64,000 bases of DNA from Macrotis lagotis (GCF_037893015.1 NC_133663.1:3113378-3177377); one strand, 5' to 3'. Numbered from the stretch's first letter, positions 41,963 through 52,602 are shown. The notes: generated by a model not told the origin, from the sequence alone. Program-made: numbers and translations.

Positions 41963-42789
41963 CAGGAGGTGGGGGTGGGTGGCGGGCCCAAGGTTGTGTG
42001 GAGGGGCTGTTGGGGAGGAGAATAATGCCCTTGACCCCCTCCCCCTGGCCTGGCTGGGGCTGTGAGTGGAGGGGGTTGGCACTCCCTGTCAGTGTCCAGG
42101 CTCCAGTTGCCAGGTCACCATCTTGGGGAACTGAGTCGCAGAGGCCCTAGAGATGAAAGGGTTCTATCTTTGGTGGGGGGAGGCTTTTATTGGGTCACCA
42201 AGAAAGAATTGGCAAGTGTCCAAATCCTTTGATGAGGAAAATCAAGCCTTTATCCCAGGAGACCAAGGTCTTCCCCTCCCCAAAGACAGGGGCCGGCCCT
42301 GGATCCCCCCACCAGCTCCCTCACTCAGGGTCAAGAGCAGATGCCAAGGGGTTGGGGGTTCTCCCTCGTCACATTTTGTGCCTTTGAGGTTAGGTTGCTG
42401 CCCAGTGAGGGACACATAGTAGGGGCTTAAATGTTTGTGGATCAAATGGAAAGGCAGAGAGGCAGCTGGGAAGACCAACCACAGGCAACTGGCTACTGGC
42501 ATGAAGCTCAAGATGAGGAACCTGGAGATGTATGTAGAGAATCTTGGAGTTAGGATATGTGGGGAGAAAGGCCCATGAACCCTGTCCCCCCATCCTGGCT
42601 GTACATGTGTGGTGAGACAGGGCCCAGCCCTCAACTCTCAGCTCATCTGGCTTGTCAGCTGCCCCAAGGAGGGGTGTCTGCCAGCTGTCCTCATGGGGTC
42701 CCCGGCAGGAAGCTGGACCAGTCTCTCCGGCCTCATACTGAACCTCCATCCAGCTGGCTAGAAATGAAAGAAACCGGAGGGAAGGGAGC
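41963..42789. other. GC-rich unique sequence with an L2 scrap
   Basis: GGACACATAGTAGGGGCTTA (42408-42428) with AATGTTTGTGGATCAAATGG is an L2 3'-end scrap. The rest is unrecognised and carries no supported gene. Confidence 0.4.
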
Positions 42790-42962
42790 TTAGGGCCCCA
42801 GATTTAGGAGTTGTAAGGACCTTTGGAGGTCAGTTAGCCCAACCCCTAGGTTTACAGAAGAAGCTGAAGCCCAGAGACGTTCAATTTTTCCAAAGTCATG
42901 CAGGGAGTAAAGACCTAAGCCCCTTTGCTTGCAAACCCGGAGCTCTTCCCATTGCAACTTGC
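42790..42962 (-). mobile_element. MIR-type fragment, antisense
   Basis: GACCTTTGGAGGTCAGTTAG, GTTTACAGAAGAAGCTGAAG and CAAAGTCATGCAGGGAGTAA follow a MIR-class SINE in antisense. Confidence 0.75.
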
Positions 42963-43957
42963 TGGCTGAATTGGGGACCTGGGGATTTCCCCCACTCCCA
43001 TCCCAATCCCAGCTCATGTCCTTCTTGGGCCATCAGGCCAAGTCTGGCTCCTGACCCACCGACCCCTGCAACATCCTGGGAAATGATGCCTGTAACTTCA
43101 TCCTCTGCTGTGGGTGTTCCTTTGGTTCCCAGGTTTGGTTTTGAAGACCAAGGCCTAGCCCTTGGGAGCCCCTTTTTGCTATGAATCTAGTCTAAGGTAA
43201 AAGGCTGAGGACCAAGAATAGCTAGTCATGGGTGTGTGTGGGGGTGCTTTTGGTCTCCAGGCTCAGTGCTCCATACATCAGAGACTTTAAAAAAGAATGT
43301 TGAGGATATTTTATCAATTAAAATCTCCATAGAGATGGAACTGAGGCTCACCCATGAAGTCATCAATGGGGAGATTCCTGGCACCAGCATATTACAGGCA
43401 AAGAGGGAAAAACCATACATGGAAAAGAATTGGACTGGTCCTGCAGCACAAGCACCTGCAGACAGTGTCTCTGGGGACACAAGGATGTCACTCAGTACCA
43501 TGGATGGCCTCTCTGTGGTAATCTTATAGGAGGACCTAGTCAGGAGCTGCAGGGTGGGTGGATCATGTTGTGCCTCCATGGGTGAGGGCCTTCACCCAGC
43601 AAGGACATTACTGAACAGTTAGAACCTTATCCCTCATGTAGATAGGCCAGGTGACTGGGTGTGAGCTCTCAGGAAGGAGGACGACTCCAGGGATTTCCTC
43701 AGTAGGTTCTCAGGACATACATTTCCAAAGCCCCAGATATGCAAAACTCCAAGTCTCAGATGCCTCCTTTCATCACTACCACTTTTGCTTCTACTAGCCT
43801 TGGAATGAGGAGGGGTGAGGAGAGGGCGAAGGGGTGAGAGGGAGGGTCTTTCCATGTGTCATGGCTTTAGATGCTGCCTTGGCTTGCCTTGGCAGCCCTT
43901 CTGGCTCCTATTCTTGCTGCACTTGGGCCAGGCGGTGGGGAGGCAGAGGATCACCTT
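42963..43957. other. Unique sequence, no gene seen
   Basis: Open frames at 43226-43579 (minus) and 43236-43529 (plus) overlap and lack domains. No repeat recognised. Confidence 0.35.
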
Positions 43958-44200
43958 ACTCCATCTGCAAAAATGGAGTCCCAGATGTGGAGTCAGGAAG
44001 ACTCACCTTAACTTCAAATTCGGGCTAGCTGTGTGACCCTGGACAGGTCATGTCACCCTGTTTGTCTCAGTTTCCTCCTTTAAAAAGGAAGCTAGAGAAG
44101 GAGATGGCAAAGCACCCCAGGCTTCCTGCCAAGAAAACTCCAAATGGGGTTATGAAGAACTAACTGGACGTGACTGAAGAACGAAAACAGCAATAAAAGG
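43958..44200 (+). mobile_element. tRNA-like CORE-SINE (MON1/MAR type), 5' degraded
   Basis: GGAGTCAGGAAGACTCACC, GCTAGCTGTGTGACCCTGGA, AGAAGGAGATGGCAAAGCAC and CCAAGAAAACTCCAAATGGG to GGACGTGACTGAAGAACGAA are in order; the tRNA-like head is poorly preserved. Confidence 0.85.
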
Positions 44201-44412
44201 GGATTCAAGGAATGCAGTGAAGACTCAGGATCAGGGTCCCCCTGACTCCTTCCTAGGAAATGAGTCATATTGAGATATCCCACAGTTGGGTGTCCCTCCA
44301 CCAGGCCCCCTTCCTCTCCTGTCTCACTGTCTGGGAATGTCTCCATCTTCCATCTTGCTGCCCCCCGATCTTCAAGGATTCCACCCATCTGCCAACCTAC
44401 TGCCTCTTTGTC

Positions 44413-44416
44413 TATC

Positions 44417-44474
<58 letters not shown>

Positions 44475-44530
44475 ATCTATATATATCTATATATCTTTGT
44501 TTCTGTTTCTCTGTCTCTTTTTTTCTCTCT

Positions 44531-44569
<39 letters not shown>

Positions 44570-44625
44570 ATCTATATATATCTATATATCTTTGTTTCTG
44601 TTTCTCTGTCTCTTTTTTTCTCTCT

Positions 44626-44680
<55 letters not shown>

Positions 44681-44700
44681 GTCTGTCTCCATCTTTATCT
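44413..44700 (+). repeat. (CT)n microsatellite with a 95-bp tandem duplication
   Basis: Pure CT arrays alternate with a unique spacer. The spacer at 44471-44535, beginning GTATATCTATATATATC, recurs exactly at 44566-44630. Each copy ends in CTCTGGTCTCTC leading into a fresh CT array. Confidence 0.97.
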
Positions 44701-44859
44701 TTCTGTCTGTCTCTGTGTCTGTCTGCCCATCTTTCACACCATCCATGATGCCCTCACATCTTTACTTGTTGGTTGCTATGCTTTGGCTCACCCCGTCTCC
44801 CATCTCCTAGCTTCTTGATTCTTCTCTTCTCCCAGGTACCTGGGCTCAGCCTCCAAAGT

Positions 44860-44990
44860 CACGGGGACAGAAACCTGGTTCTATCCTGGGCTTAGATACC
44901 TGGGTCACCTTAAACTTCCTCAGTTCTCTGGGCCTCAACTTTGCCTTAAGTAAAGAGTAGACTATAAGCCCTGCCTTGGTAGGATCCATC
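44860..44990 (+). mobile_element. MIR fragment
   Basis: AGAAACCTGGTTCTATCCTG, GGGTCACCTTAAACTTCCTC and GGGCCTCAACTTTGCCTTAA match MIR on the plus strand. Confidence 0.7.
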
Positions 44991-45039
44991 AATCTATGGG
45001 ATCATGGCATCAGGGATTTTAAATGGCACAGGATCCCAG

Positions 45040-47000
45040 AGATCAGTCTGCCCATTGGTAAGCAGGTATTAAGCACCTACTATTTGCCACTCTAGGTACT
45101 GAAGATACAAAAAATTGCTTGCTTCCCAGGAGCTCCCAGTAGGCAAGTCCCTCAGCCAGGCTGTATTGGAGGGAATGAACAGCAGGAAGCAGTCCCATTA
45201 AGAGGGCCTAGGGAAGGAAAGGGGAATTTTAGTGGGGACTGACAGAAGGTAAGGAAGTCAGGAGGTGAATTCCATGAATAGAGGAGAGTTGGGGGAAATG
45301 GCCAGAGCTGGCAAATGGAGGACTGTTTGTTGGAGGACCTCAAGGAAGTCAGTGTTACTGGATCCCATAGTGGATGGAGAGAGGGGTAGTGTGAGGTGGC
45401 AGAAGACTGGAAAAGGGAAGGGGAGGTCATGTCAAGAAGGGCTTTGGATGCTAAACAGAGGATCTTACATTTGATCCTGGGGGTGATGGGAGCCAGTAGA
45501 GATTTCTGAATGGGGTTAGAGAGAATCTTAGGGTCAGGTTTATATTTTAGAGAAATCACTTTGGCAACTGAGGGGAGAATGGTCTGGAGTGGGGCACATG
45601 GTCCAAGTGTGAGGAGATGAGGGTCTTTGGGTACAAGGTCAGAGGAGAGAAGGGGGGCCCCATAGGAGAGATGTGATGAAGGTCTTGGCAATAGGTTGGG
45701 TCTGTGAGATGAGAGAGCATGAGGTGGGGATAATCCCCAAGCTGCAAACCTGGATTTCTGGGAGGATGGTGGAACTCTCAACAGCCATGGGAGAGTCAGG
45801 AGGACAAGGGAGTTTAGGAGGAACCATAATGAACAAGTTTGATTTGGGACATATTGAGTTTCAGATGTAGATAGAGCATTCAAGGAAAGATGTCTAATCT
45901 ATAGGACAGTGGAGATGCCAGACTGTATTTTGAGAGGTGAGAGTTGGCTAAATCTATCTGGGAATCATAAGCATAGAGACAATCAGGGAATCATGATCAT
46001 CACCTAAGCTATCACATGGCAGAGGAGAAGAGGTCCCAGGTTAGGACCTCAGGGCACTCCCATATGGGTGGTTGTGAGGTGGAAAAAATCTGCAAAACAC
46101 AATGCGGAATAAGGATGAAGGTAGGAGAGAACATTGCCAGGAAAACCTAGAGAAAAGGAAATGCTAATGAGAAGAAGATGACTCACAATGTCAAAGGTAG
46201 TAGATAGGTCAAGAAAATGATGATCAAAAAGAAAGTTACTAGATTTGGTCATTAACAAGTCATTGTGGGGGGGGCAACTAGGAGGACCTGAGTTCACATC
46301 CAGCCTCAGGCCACTTGAGACTCACTATGTAAGTCACTTAGCCCTATTGCCACTGGCCCCCTCCCCCCAAGAGGCCATTGGTAACTTTGGAGAAAGGATT
46401 TCAATTGAATGATGAGAGGACAACCCAGACAATGAAGGAGAAAGGACAGAGTAAGAAGAGAGGAAGCACTTATGGATAATGCCTGAAGCCCCAGAGAGAG
46501 GAGAGAAGATGGGCTTGATGGTTCAAATTGGGTTTGTTTTTAAGGATAGAGAAGACATGGTCATGTTTGCAGGCAGTAGGGAAATAGCCAGCAGACAGGA
46601 AGAGTTAGATGTTAAGTGAGACAGTACGAATGCCAGAGGAAGCAATTTCTTGGGGCAGATGGAATGGCATGAGAACCCCCACCCCCACCCCCTATGCATG
46701 CAGAGGATTCTTTACTTTGCTAAGAGAAAGGCCACCTCTTCATGGGAGATTGGAATGAAGGAGAGAGTGACTGAAGACACTTGAGGAATGGGAGATGAGA
46801 AGAGGAGACAGGAAGGAACTCTTAGGGAATGGGCTTATTTTTTTTTTCATTGAAATATGAAGCTGACTTCTGAGCTGAGAGATATGGGAGAGAGGGAGCC
46901 ATGATTGAGACATTTGGGAAGATTGGTGATATGTGGGCAAGGGAGTCAATGGTGTCAGGGGTGGGATGATGTGGTCTAAAGTATTACATGAACATGAGTA
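45040..47000 (-). mobile_element. Long antisense L2 LINE (3' end through reverse-transcriptase region)
   Basis: The antisense 3' terminus (AAGCAGGTATTAAGCACCTA) is followed by the antisense 3' UTR, then ORF2: GCCACCTCTTCATGGGAG, AGGCAGTAGGGAAATAGCCA, AATGTCAAAGGTAGTAGATA and GGGCACTCC-type segments. Minus-strand residues such as ESSTILPEIQVCSLGIIPT correspond to the L2 region after the palm. A 243-codon frame (45152-45883) survives through part of it, without function. A SINE interrupts it at 46262-46372. Confidence 0.9.
46262..46372 (+). mobile_element. Truncated tRNA-like SINE inside the antisense L2
   Basis: GGGGCAACTAGGAGGACCTG, then GTTCACATCCAGCCTCAGG and TAAGTCACTTAGCCCTATTG retain the SINE with an internal deletion of the head. 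L2 sequence resumes at TTGGTAACTTTGGAGAAAGG on the far side; CATTG(G) at both edges may be remains of the duplication. Confidence 0.85.
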
Positions 47001-47525
47001 TGAGCTTAACCACAGGCACTTTTCTTGCCACAAGTTCAACCACTTTACAGTAACATTCACAATAAACCAATTCATTTGATTTAGATATAATCTGGTTCCA
47101 CAATGTTCTAAGGCTCAGGTGGACATGGTTGGGCATGGGGATGGGATTCTTCATCCTAGGGTAGCAATCCCCAAGAATTGTGAAAAGGACTAGAAGTCTT
47201 CTTGACCTCAGGGTACAGAAGCAGGAACCCTGGGGATGAGGGGACAAGGTGGGGGAAGAGGGATGAACTCCCAAAGAGGCAGGTGAGGGTTGGATCTAAT
47301 GAAAAGCTTTCTAATGTTTTGAACTGGACTAGAACAAGTTTTTTGGGGGGGTGTTCTGCCAATACTGAAATCTGAGGATTCTCTGAGGTCACATGGAAAC
47401 TTTCCAAAAATGTTCCCCTGGTCAATGTTGGGAGAGATTTGGACAGGTGGAGGCCTGGACTTCATGGACATCCCAGGTTTCTTCTGCCTCAGCAACAAGG
47501 AAACCACAAGAGGGGTTCATGTTCA
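47001..47525. other. Unrecognised sequence
   Basis: No family assigned. It lies between L2 pieces and could be an unrecognised repeat or the original unique DNA. Confidence 0.3.
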
Positions 47526-47652
47526 CTCCACGTCTCTCTAGTCCCACAGCCATGAGGATAATTCAGGATATCATCACTTCCCTTCTGGACTCTGGAAATC
47601 ATCTCCTCATAGGTCCCCCTGCCTTGACTCTCTCCAGTTCATCCTACTGCCA
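47526..47652 (+). mobile_element. L2-derived inverted-pair member, left
   Basis: The sequence from CACTCCACGTCTCTCTAG to GTTCATCCTACTGCC matches the reverse complement of 48857-48990 at roughly 92%, apart from a small gap. Its second half follows the L2 ORF2 order (CTTCTGGACTCTGG, CCCTGCCTTGACTCTCTCC). Confidence 0.85.
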
Positions 47653-47989
47653 AGAGAGAGAAGTGAGTGCTCTGGGCCAACCAACTCTTGAAGATGGGCT
47701 TCCTTTGCCCTAAAGGGAAACTGTTCCATTGGGCTGCAACCACTGCTGTGATCGTCATCCAAACTCGGCCTGTGTTTGGAACATCAAGGTAAGTGCCAGG
47801 ACCCATGTCTGGGGCGGGGGGAACTATTGATGAGTAGGGAGACGAATGAAGCAGGGTCATATCACCTCCATGCCTTCACATAAACTATGCTGGTAGCCTG
47901 GAAGACGGTCCCTCTCCATCTCCATCCATTCTTCTCTCCTCTTCTATGAGTCTTTTCCTCCAAGGGGTTCAATTATAACCTCCAAGTGT

Positions 47990-47991
<2 letters not shown>

Positions 47992-48068
<77 letters not shown>
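47992..48068 (+). repeat. Compound microsatellite (CT)n(CA)n
   Basis: About 23 CT units are joined directly to about 15 CA units. The TCTATATCTACATC stretch follows. Confidence 0.98.
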
Positions 48069-48069
<1 letters not shown>

Positions 48070-48239
48070 CTATATCTACATCATCTCTATCCTCTCTCCC
48101 CTCTTGTCTCTGTCTCTATGACTGTCTTTCCAACCCTTTGTTGGAAATCTTTGTCTTTTTCTCCAGTCCTGTGTCACTGACTGCCTTTTGGACATCAAGA
48201 GTTGGTGATTCCAAGAGCTGAGATCCCAACATCTCAAAT

Positions 48240-48800
48240 GAATTGTGTTCAGAGCTCATTGCTTTTCCCTCCAAACCTGCCCATCTAGCAGACTTCTGGA
48301 TTTTCCCCCAAGTCACTCTCCCTGCACGTTCTCCAGGTTCAAAGCCTTCTTTACCCTCCTTCATCCCTTCCCTCTAACTCCCACCAGTTGCCACATCTTC
48401 TGCCTCCACAATCTCGCTCTGCTTGGCTCCCTCTCTTTCTCACCTGGATTCCACTTCAATTCAGCCCCTTGCACCCTTTTCACCTGCACAGCAGGGGTGG
48501 CCTCCTGGGGTTCTTTCACCTCTAGGATCTCCCCCTTTCCTATGCTCCACAAAGGATTTGCCCCCCCCAAAGCGATTTTCATAGAACACCAGGCTGACGA
48601 TGTTACTCCCTTGCTCAAGACACTCCACTCTCCCTTGTGCCCTGAGGATCAACTACCACTTTCTCTAATATTTAAAGCTCTTCCCTGCCTTCCCTGCCTA
48701 GTTCTTTTCTCCCTTCCTCACAAACTGCTTCTGGCTTCTCCTAGCTGCTCCTCACAGTTGACATCCAGGCTCATCTATCTGGGGACCTTTATATAAGCTG
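48240..48800 (+). mobile_element. L2 LINE ORF2-to-3' region
   Basis: GCTGACGATGTTACTCCCTT, GCTCAAGACACTCCACTCTC and AATATTTAAAGCTCTTCCCT match the L2 segment that normally follows the AGCTGCC element, so it may continue the left inverted-pair member. The 183-codon open frame (48245-48796) is a shadow of this. Confidence 0.7.
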
Positions 48801-48856
48801 CTCCCCCTTGCATGGCATGCTCCCCTGCCTCACTGCTCCCTCTCCCTTTGGCAGCT

Positions 48857-48990
48857 GTGTGTAGGATGAACTGGAGAGAGTCAAGGCAGGGGGACCAGTG
48901 AGATGATTTCCAGAGTCCAGAGGAGAAGTGATGCTATCCTGGATTAGCCTCGTGGCTGTGGGACTAGAGAGACGTGGAGTGAGCAAGTCA
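48857..48990 (-). mobile_element. L2-derived inverted-pair member, right
   Basis: This is the minus-strand partner of 47526-47652. Both share the translation core PRLSSPTA, ITS-LDSGNHL and GPPALTLSSSSY. It extends a little further, to GGCAGCTGTGTG at 48850. Confidence 0.85.
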
Positions 48991-49115
48991 GCAAGCACTT
49001 AGGACTCACCCTGAGCCAGGCATTGTGGGGAACCCTGGGGATCCAAATAGAGGCTGAAGAAGAAAACCAGTCATTGACCCAAGGAGCTTTCTCCAATGGA
49101 GGAAGAAAACACTTC
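48988..49115 (-). mobile_element. L2 3' end, antisense
   Basis: AGCAAGCACTTAGGACTCAC, CTGAGCCAGGCATTGTGGGG and ACCCAAGGAGCTTTCTCCAA are the antisense L2 terminus. Confidence 0.85.
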
Positions 49116-49128
49116 AAAAGGAAAAACT

Positions 49129-49267
49129 AGGGGCGGCTAGGTGGCGTAGTGGATAGAGTCAGGAGGGCCCGAGTTCAAATGTGACCTCAGACACTTAATA
49201 ATTGCCTAACTGTGTGACCTTGGGCAATCCACTTAACCCCATTGCCTTGCAAAAACTAAAAAAAAAC
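49129..49267 (+). mobile_element. Short tRNA-like SINE (WSINE1-like) with duplications
   Basis: GGGGCGGCTAGGTGGCGTAG opens it, followed by GAGTTCAAATGTGACCTC, CTTAATAATTGCCTAACTGT and CCCCATTGCCTTGCAAAAAC. A ten-base piece of the usual head (GCACCGGCCCTGGA region) is deleted. CAAAAGGAAAAACT (49115-49128) and CAAAAGGAAAACT (49267-49279) are the target-site duplication with a one-base indel. Confidence 0.95.
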
Positions 49268-49269
49268 AA

Positions 49270-49375
49270 AAGGAAAACTGAGGGGGAGAGAGTTACAAGG
49301 GAGAAAGAGGGGGAGGAAGAAAAGGAGGAGGGGAAGAGGAGGAGGGGGAGGAGGAGGAGGAGGAAGAGGACTAGG
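49270..49375 (+). repeat. Purine-rich (GGA/GAA)n tract
   Basis: A GAGGAGG-type all-purine run of about 80 bp lies immediately after the SINE. Confidence 0.88.
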
Positions 49376-49671
49376 ATGTCCATGGTCAGATACAGAGCCA
49401 GTAGGGATGAATGATGGTCAGAATCAGCCCTTCCATCTACAACATGAAATCCCAAGGGGGGGTTTCTCCCACCAGTGGGAGAAGGGGCCAAAGGGGAAGA
49501 GAGATATTCTAGGGGAGTAGGCAACTAAAGCATGGTGGGCATGGCCAGAGAATCAGTTGCAGAAGCTAAAGAGAAGAGAGGGACTGAATGTCTTTGATCC
49601 TGTGGATTTGGAATCCTCAAGGCTTGGAAAGTCAGTAAAGTTACTAAACATTTTTAAGATGCTATTAAGTT

Positions 49672-49815
49672 GGGGCAACTAGGTGATGCAGTGCATAAAG
49701 CACCAGCCCTGGAGTCAGGAGGACCTGAGTTCAAATTTGACCTCAGACACTTAATAATTACCTAACTGTGTGACCTTGGGTAAATCAGTTAACCCCCATT
49801 GCCTTAAATAAATAA
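49672..49815 (+). mobile_element. Short tRNA-like SINE (WSINE1-like), full length
   Basis: GGGGCAACTAGGTGATGCAG through ACTTAATAATTACCTAACTG to CATTGCCTTAAATAAATAAA. Diverged flanks ATTTTTAAGATGCTATTAAG (about 49651-49670) and ATTTTTAAAGACCCTATTAA (about 49820-49840) look like the target-site duplication. Confidence 0.94.
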
Positions 49816-49841
49816 AAAATATTTTTAAAGACCCTATTAAG

Positions 49842-50005
49842 TAACAGACACTGACTGGATTCATGGATGGAGAAGAGTTGGGAGTTCAAGATGACCCCAA
49901 GCAGCATAGAGAACTTGGGTTCTCTACAGAACTTGAGGATTCAAGAGGAAGGAGAGCATTAGGGGAAAGGCACCAACTTCTGTCTTGGACGTAATGACTG
50001 TGATT
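49842..50005 (-). mobile_element. L2 fragment, antisense
   Basis: GAGTTCAAGATGACCCCAAG with ACTTGGGTTCTC matches the antisense L2 ORF2 segment also seen at 57890 and 45735. Confidence 0.55.
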
Positions 50006-50435
50006 CCATTGGACTGTAAGCCAGGATGAGGCCCTGTGGTGTGGTAGCCAAGGAGCTCATTTGATCGTTGCTATTTGGAGGCATCTGAGATCTCATTGAA
50101 GTGGGTACTCCCTCCACCAGAATGGATTGCAGCCAGTCCCTACATCCTGTGTGACTTGTGCATGGTCTCTTCTAGACCACCCACAGTAGCTTTCCCTTGC
50201 TTTCTCTGGGCCTCCTTCTACCTCCCTTGCCATGTCACCAATGAAGTACCCTGGTAACCCCTCCTACTCACCACAAAATGGACCCACTTTCTGATTCTAG
50301 TGGCATCTGTCATGTGGTTTCTCTTCCACACTTTTAGTTGGCAATGTGCCCCAGACCCTCCTGCTCTTCTCCTCAATGTTCATCTTTCAGAGACTGATTT
50401 TTCATTACCTCCCGCCATCTAACATCACTAGAACA
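50006..50435. other. Unrecognised sequence
   Basis: No repeat or gene is recognised; it may include CR1 continuation. Confidence 0.3.
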
Positions 50436-51050
50436 ATTTTGGTACTCTACTGTGCAGTTTGCCAGTTGGCTCTGGGCCTTCAGAGCACAATAACAGCCAA
50501 TGAATTTGTAAATCTGGCCACCATGACTTCTATGTCTTCATGCATGTCACTGATCATAATGGGGCACATGGACAAGACCAGATTTCCAGAGCCTTCTCTT
50601 CAGGTTGACATTGATACATTCACGTTTACTCCTCAGGTGAATCTTTAAATCCAAATTTACCGAATTATATTGGCCACATCTCCCCATCTTGCCTGTAAGA
50701 ATTATATGAGAAGCTGACTAGGTCAAACACTGGGTTAAAATCTAGATATTTTTGTGTAAAAGCATCCTTCTTCACTGCTGATATGATGTTTAACCAAGAC
50801 CAAAATGAAACTGGTTTGGCCAGGCTTGTTCTGGAGGAAGCTAGGTTGGCTCCAAAGAATTGCTGCTTCACTTTCTAAATGCTTACACGCCTCCTCTTTA
50901 ATAACATGTTGCAAATTTCCCTCAAAAGTCTAAGTCTATAATGTGGACAATCTTCCCTCTTTTCTTCTAATAAGGACACTGGAGCATCTTCAAGTCTGCT
51001 GTGTTCCTCTTGTTCCTCCCGATTTCTCCAAGGTCACTGACCATGGCTTA
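50436..51050 (-). mobile_element. CR1-clade LINE reverse-transcriptase fragment, antisense
   Basis: Read on the minus strand, segments such as TAACCCAGTGTTTGACCTAG (the palm region before the catalytic motif), the GAGGCGTGTAAGCATTTAG stretch, and GATTTACAAATTC beyond a region equivalent to PQGSVLGPVLFN lie in CR1 order. Stops and frameshifts are frequent. A 100-codon plus-strand frame at 50346-50648 is its shadow. Confidence 0.75.
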
Positions 51051-51089
51051 GCATGTATGTGGCAGGTAAGCAAGAAGCAGTGAGAACTA

Positions 51090-51397
51090 TCAAAGCCGGG
51101 GCCTTTGAGTCCAGATCCAGCCCTCAGAATGGCCAGATCAACAGGAATTTCTCACCATTCCTAGAAACCAACTCAAGGATTTGCCCTCTTGATCCCTTCA
51201 CCTGGAAGCAATCTCCTTCTTTCCTGAGTTACCAGAATGCCTCATCCTTCTCTTAGTGGACTTTCCAAACCCACCTCATATTGAAATCATTTTATCCACA
51301 TTTCATCTTTCCCACCAGATGGTGAGCTTCATGTCAGTCTGGTGGGGAATGTATAGAACATTTGTTGAGTAAATGAATGAATGAATGAGAGTGCTGG
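51090..51397 (+). mobile_element. L2 LINE 3' end
   Basis: GATCCCTTCACCTGGAAGCA, TTTCCCACCAGATGGTGAGC and GAACATTTGTTGAGTAAATG fit the L2 3' UTR end, followed by (GAAT)n. Confidence 0.65.
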
Positions 51398-51636
51398 CTT
51401 GTTTATTTCCACATTTGAAAAGAGTTAGGGTCCCCTTGGTGGAGACCCTCTTTTCACTGACAGAATGAAATCTTTCCACACCTTTGTGGATGGTTTTCAT
51501 AAATTCCTGGTGGCAAAAACATTATTTCCTGGTGGCCATGCTACTGCTGAAGACCTTCTTCAAGCCTAGTGAAGCTGATAGAGACACTGTCTACTGGCAG
51601 ACCCCTTCCCAAAGTCTTCCCATGTCAGCATTATCA

Positions 51637-51777
51637 CAGCCACCACCACAGCCACCACTACCACTACTGCTACCACTACTACCTCCACTACCACTGATAC
51701 TACTACTGCTACTGCTACTGCTACCACCACTGCTACTACTATCCCCACCATCACCACCACTATCACCACCACTAACA
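51637..51777 (+). repeat. (ACC/ACT)n trinucleotide tract
   Basis: Irregular CAC, ACC, ACT and GCT triplets make a 140-bp low-complexity run. Valine- and leucine-rich open frames across it are artefacts. Confidence 0.93.
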
Positions 51778-51811
51778 GGACTTGTATTACTATTACCTTT
51801 TCTCTATGACT

Positions 51812-52030
51812 TTAAGGTTTTCAAAGTTCTTTGCCTATGTCATCTAATTTAATCCTCACATAAACTTGTCACATATGTCTATTATTAATCTGATTTTACA
51901 GATGAGGAAACTGAGACTGAGAGAAGTTAAAGGGCTTGCCCAGGGTCATGTAGCTAATAATAGTCTGTGGCAAGATTCAAATTCAGGTCTCTCCTGATTT
52001 CAAGTCTGACATTTAATCTACCATGTCACT
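51812..52030 (-). mobile_element. MIR, antisense, nearly full length
   Basis: TTTCAAAGTTCTTTGCCTAT, TAATTTAATCCTCACATAAA, TTTTACAGATGAGGAAACTG and GGCTTGCCCAGGGTCATGTA run in order. Confidence 0.93.
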
Positions 52031-52079
52031 TTTTTGCTAACAGCACTCAGTGATCTTTAGAATTAAAAAAAAAACCCTC

Positions 52080-52384
52080 TCATTTATGGTCCTTCCTCGC
52101 CTGCCCCAAATTTCCTCCCAACTTTGTTGAGCTTTGATCCCATTCCCATAGACAATGGTTCAATCCAATGGACTTTCTTCTTGCTGCTCATCCTCAGCAA
52201 TTCATCGTCCTCCTCTATGTCTTTGCAATGTCCTCCATGCCCACTCTCCCTCCTCAATTCTGCCTCAGAAATGTCTCCATTTCAAGTCCTTCCCTCTCTT
52301 GGAAGTTTCTCCTGCTCTTTTCCCCTCCCCACCAAATGCTCATGGATCCCCTTCCCCCACTACCTTGTATCTATTTTGTGGGCA
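52080..52384 (+). mobile_element. L2 LINE, left part
   Basis: CCCAAATTTCCTCCCAACTT, CAAGTCCTTCCCTCTCTTGG and related pyrimidine-rich L2 3' UTR sequence precede a SINE insertion. Confidence 0.6.
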
Positions 52385-52600
52385 GTGTTCAATCATTTCG
52401 CTCATATCTGCCTCTTCCTGACCCAATTTGAGGTTTTCTTCCCCAGCTCATTGTACAGGAGAGGAAACTTCGACAACAGAATGAAGTGACTTGCTCAAGG
52501 ACACCCAGCTAGTAAGTGTCTGAGGCCAGATTTGATCTCAGGTCTTTCTGGGTCCAAGTCCAGTGCTCTATCCACTGTGATCCCTAGCTGCCCTATCTGT
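52385..52600 (-). mobile_element. tRNA-like CORE-SINE (MON1/MAR type) inside an L2
   Basis: Left to right in antisense: CAATCATTTCGCTCATATCT, TTTGAGGTTTTCTTCCCCAG, GAAGTGACTTGCTCAAGGAC, AGTGCTCTATCCACTGTGAT. Confidence 0.88.
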
Positions 52601-52602
52601 TT

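Noticed and set aside
44260..44818. Three overlapping plus-strand frames of 162-182 codons, serine/leucine-rich
   Set aside because: They are translations of the CT microsatellite in all three frames.
48245..48796. 183-codon plus-strand open frame
   Set aside because: Coincides with L2 ORF2/3' UTR sequence, with codons in no consistent L2 phase.
50346..50648. 100-codon plus-strand frame resembling a small membrane protein
   Set aside because: It lies largely antisense to CR1 reverse-transcriptase sequence; hydrophobic residues result from this.
51420..51455. Small hairpin GGGTC...GACCC
   Set aside because: Five-base stem in unique DNA is expected by chance.
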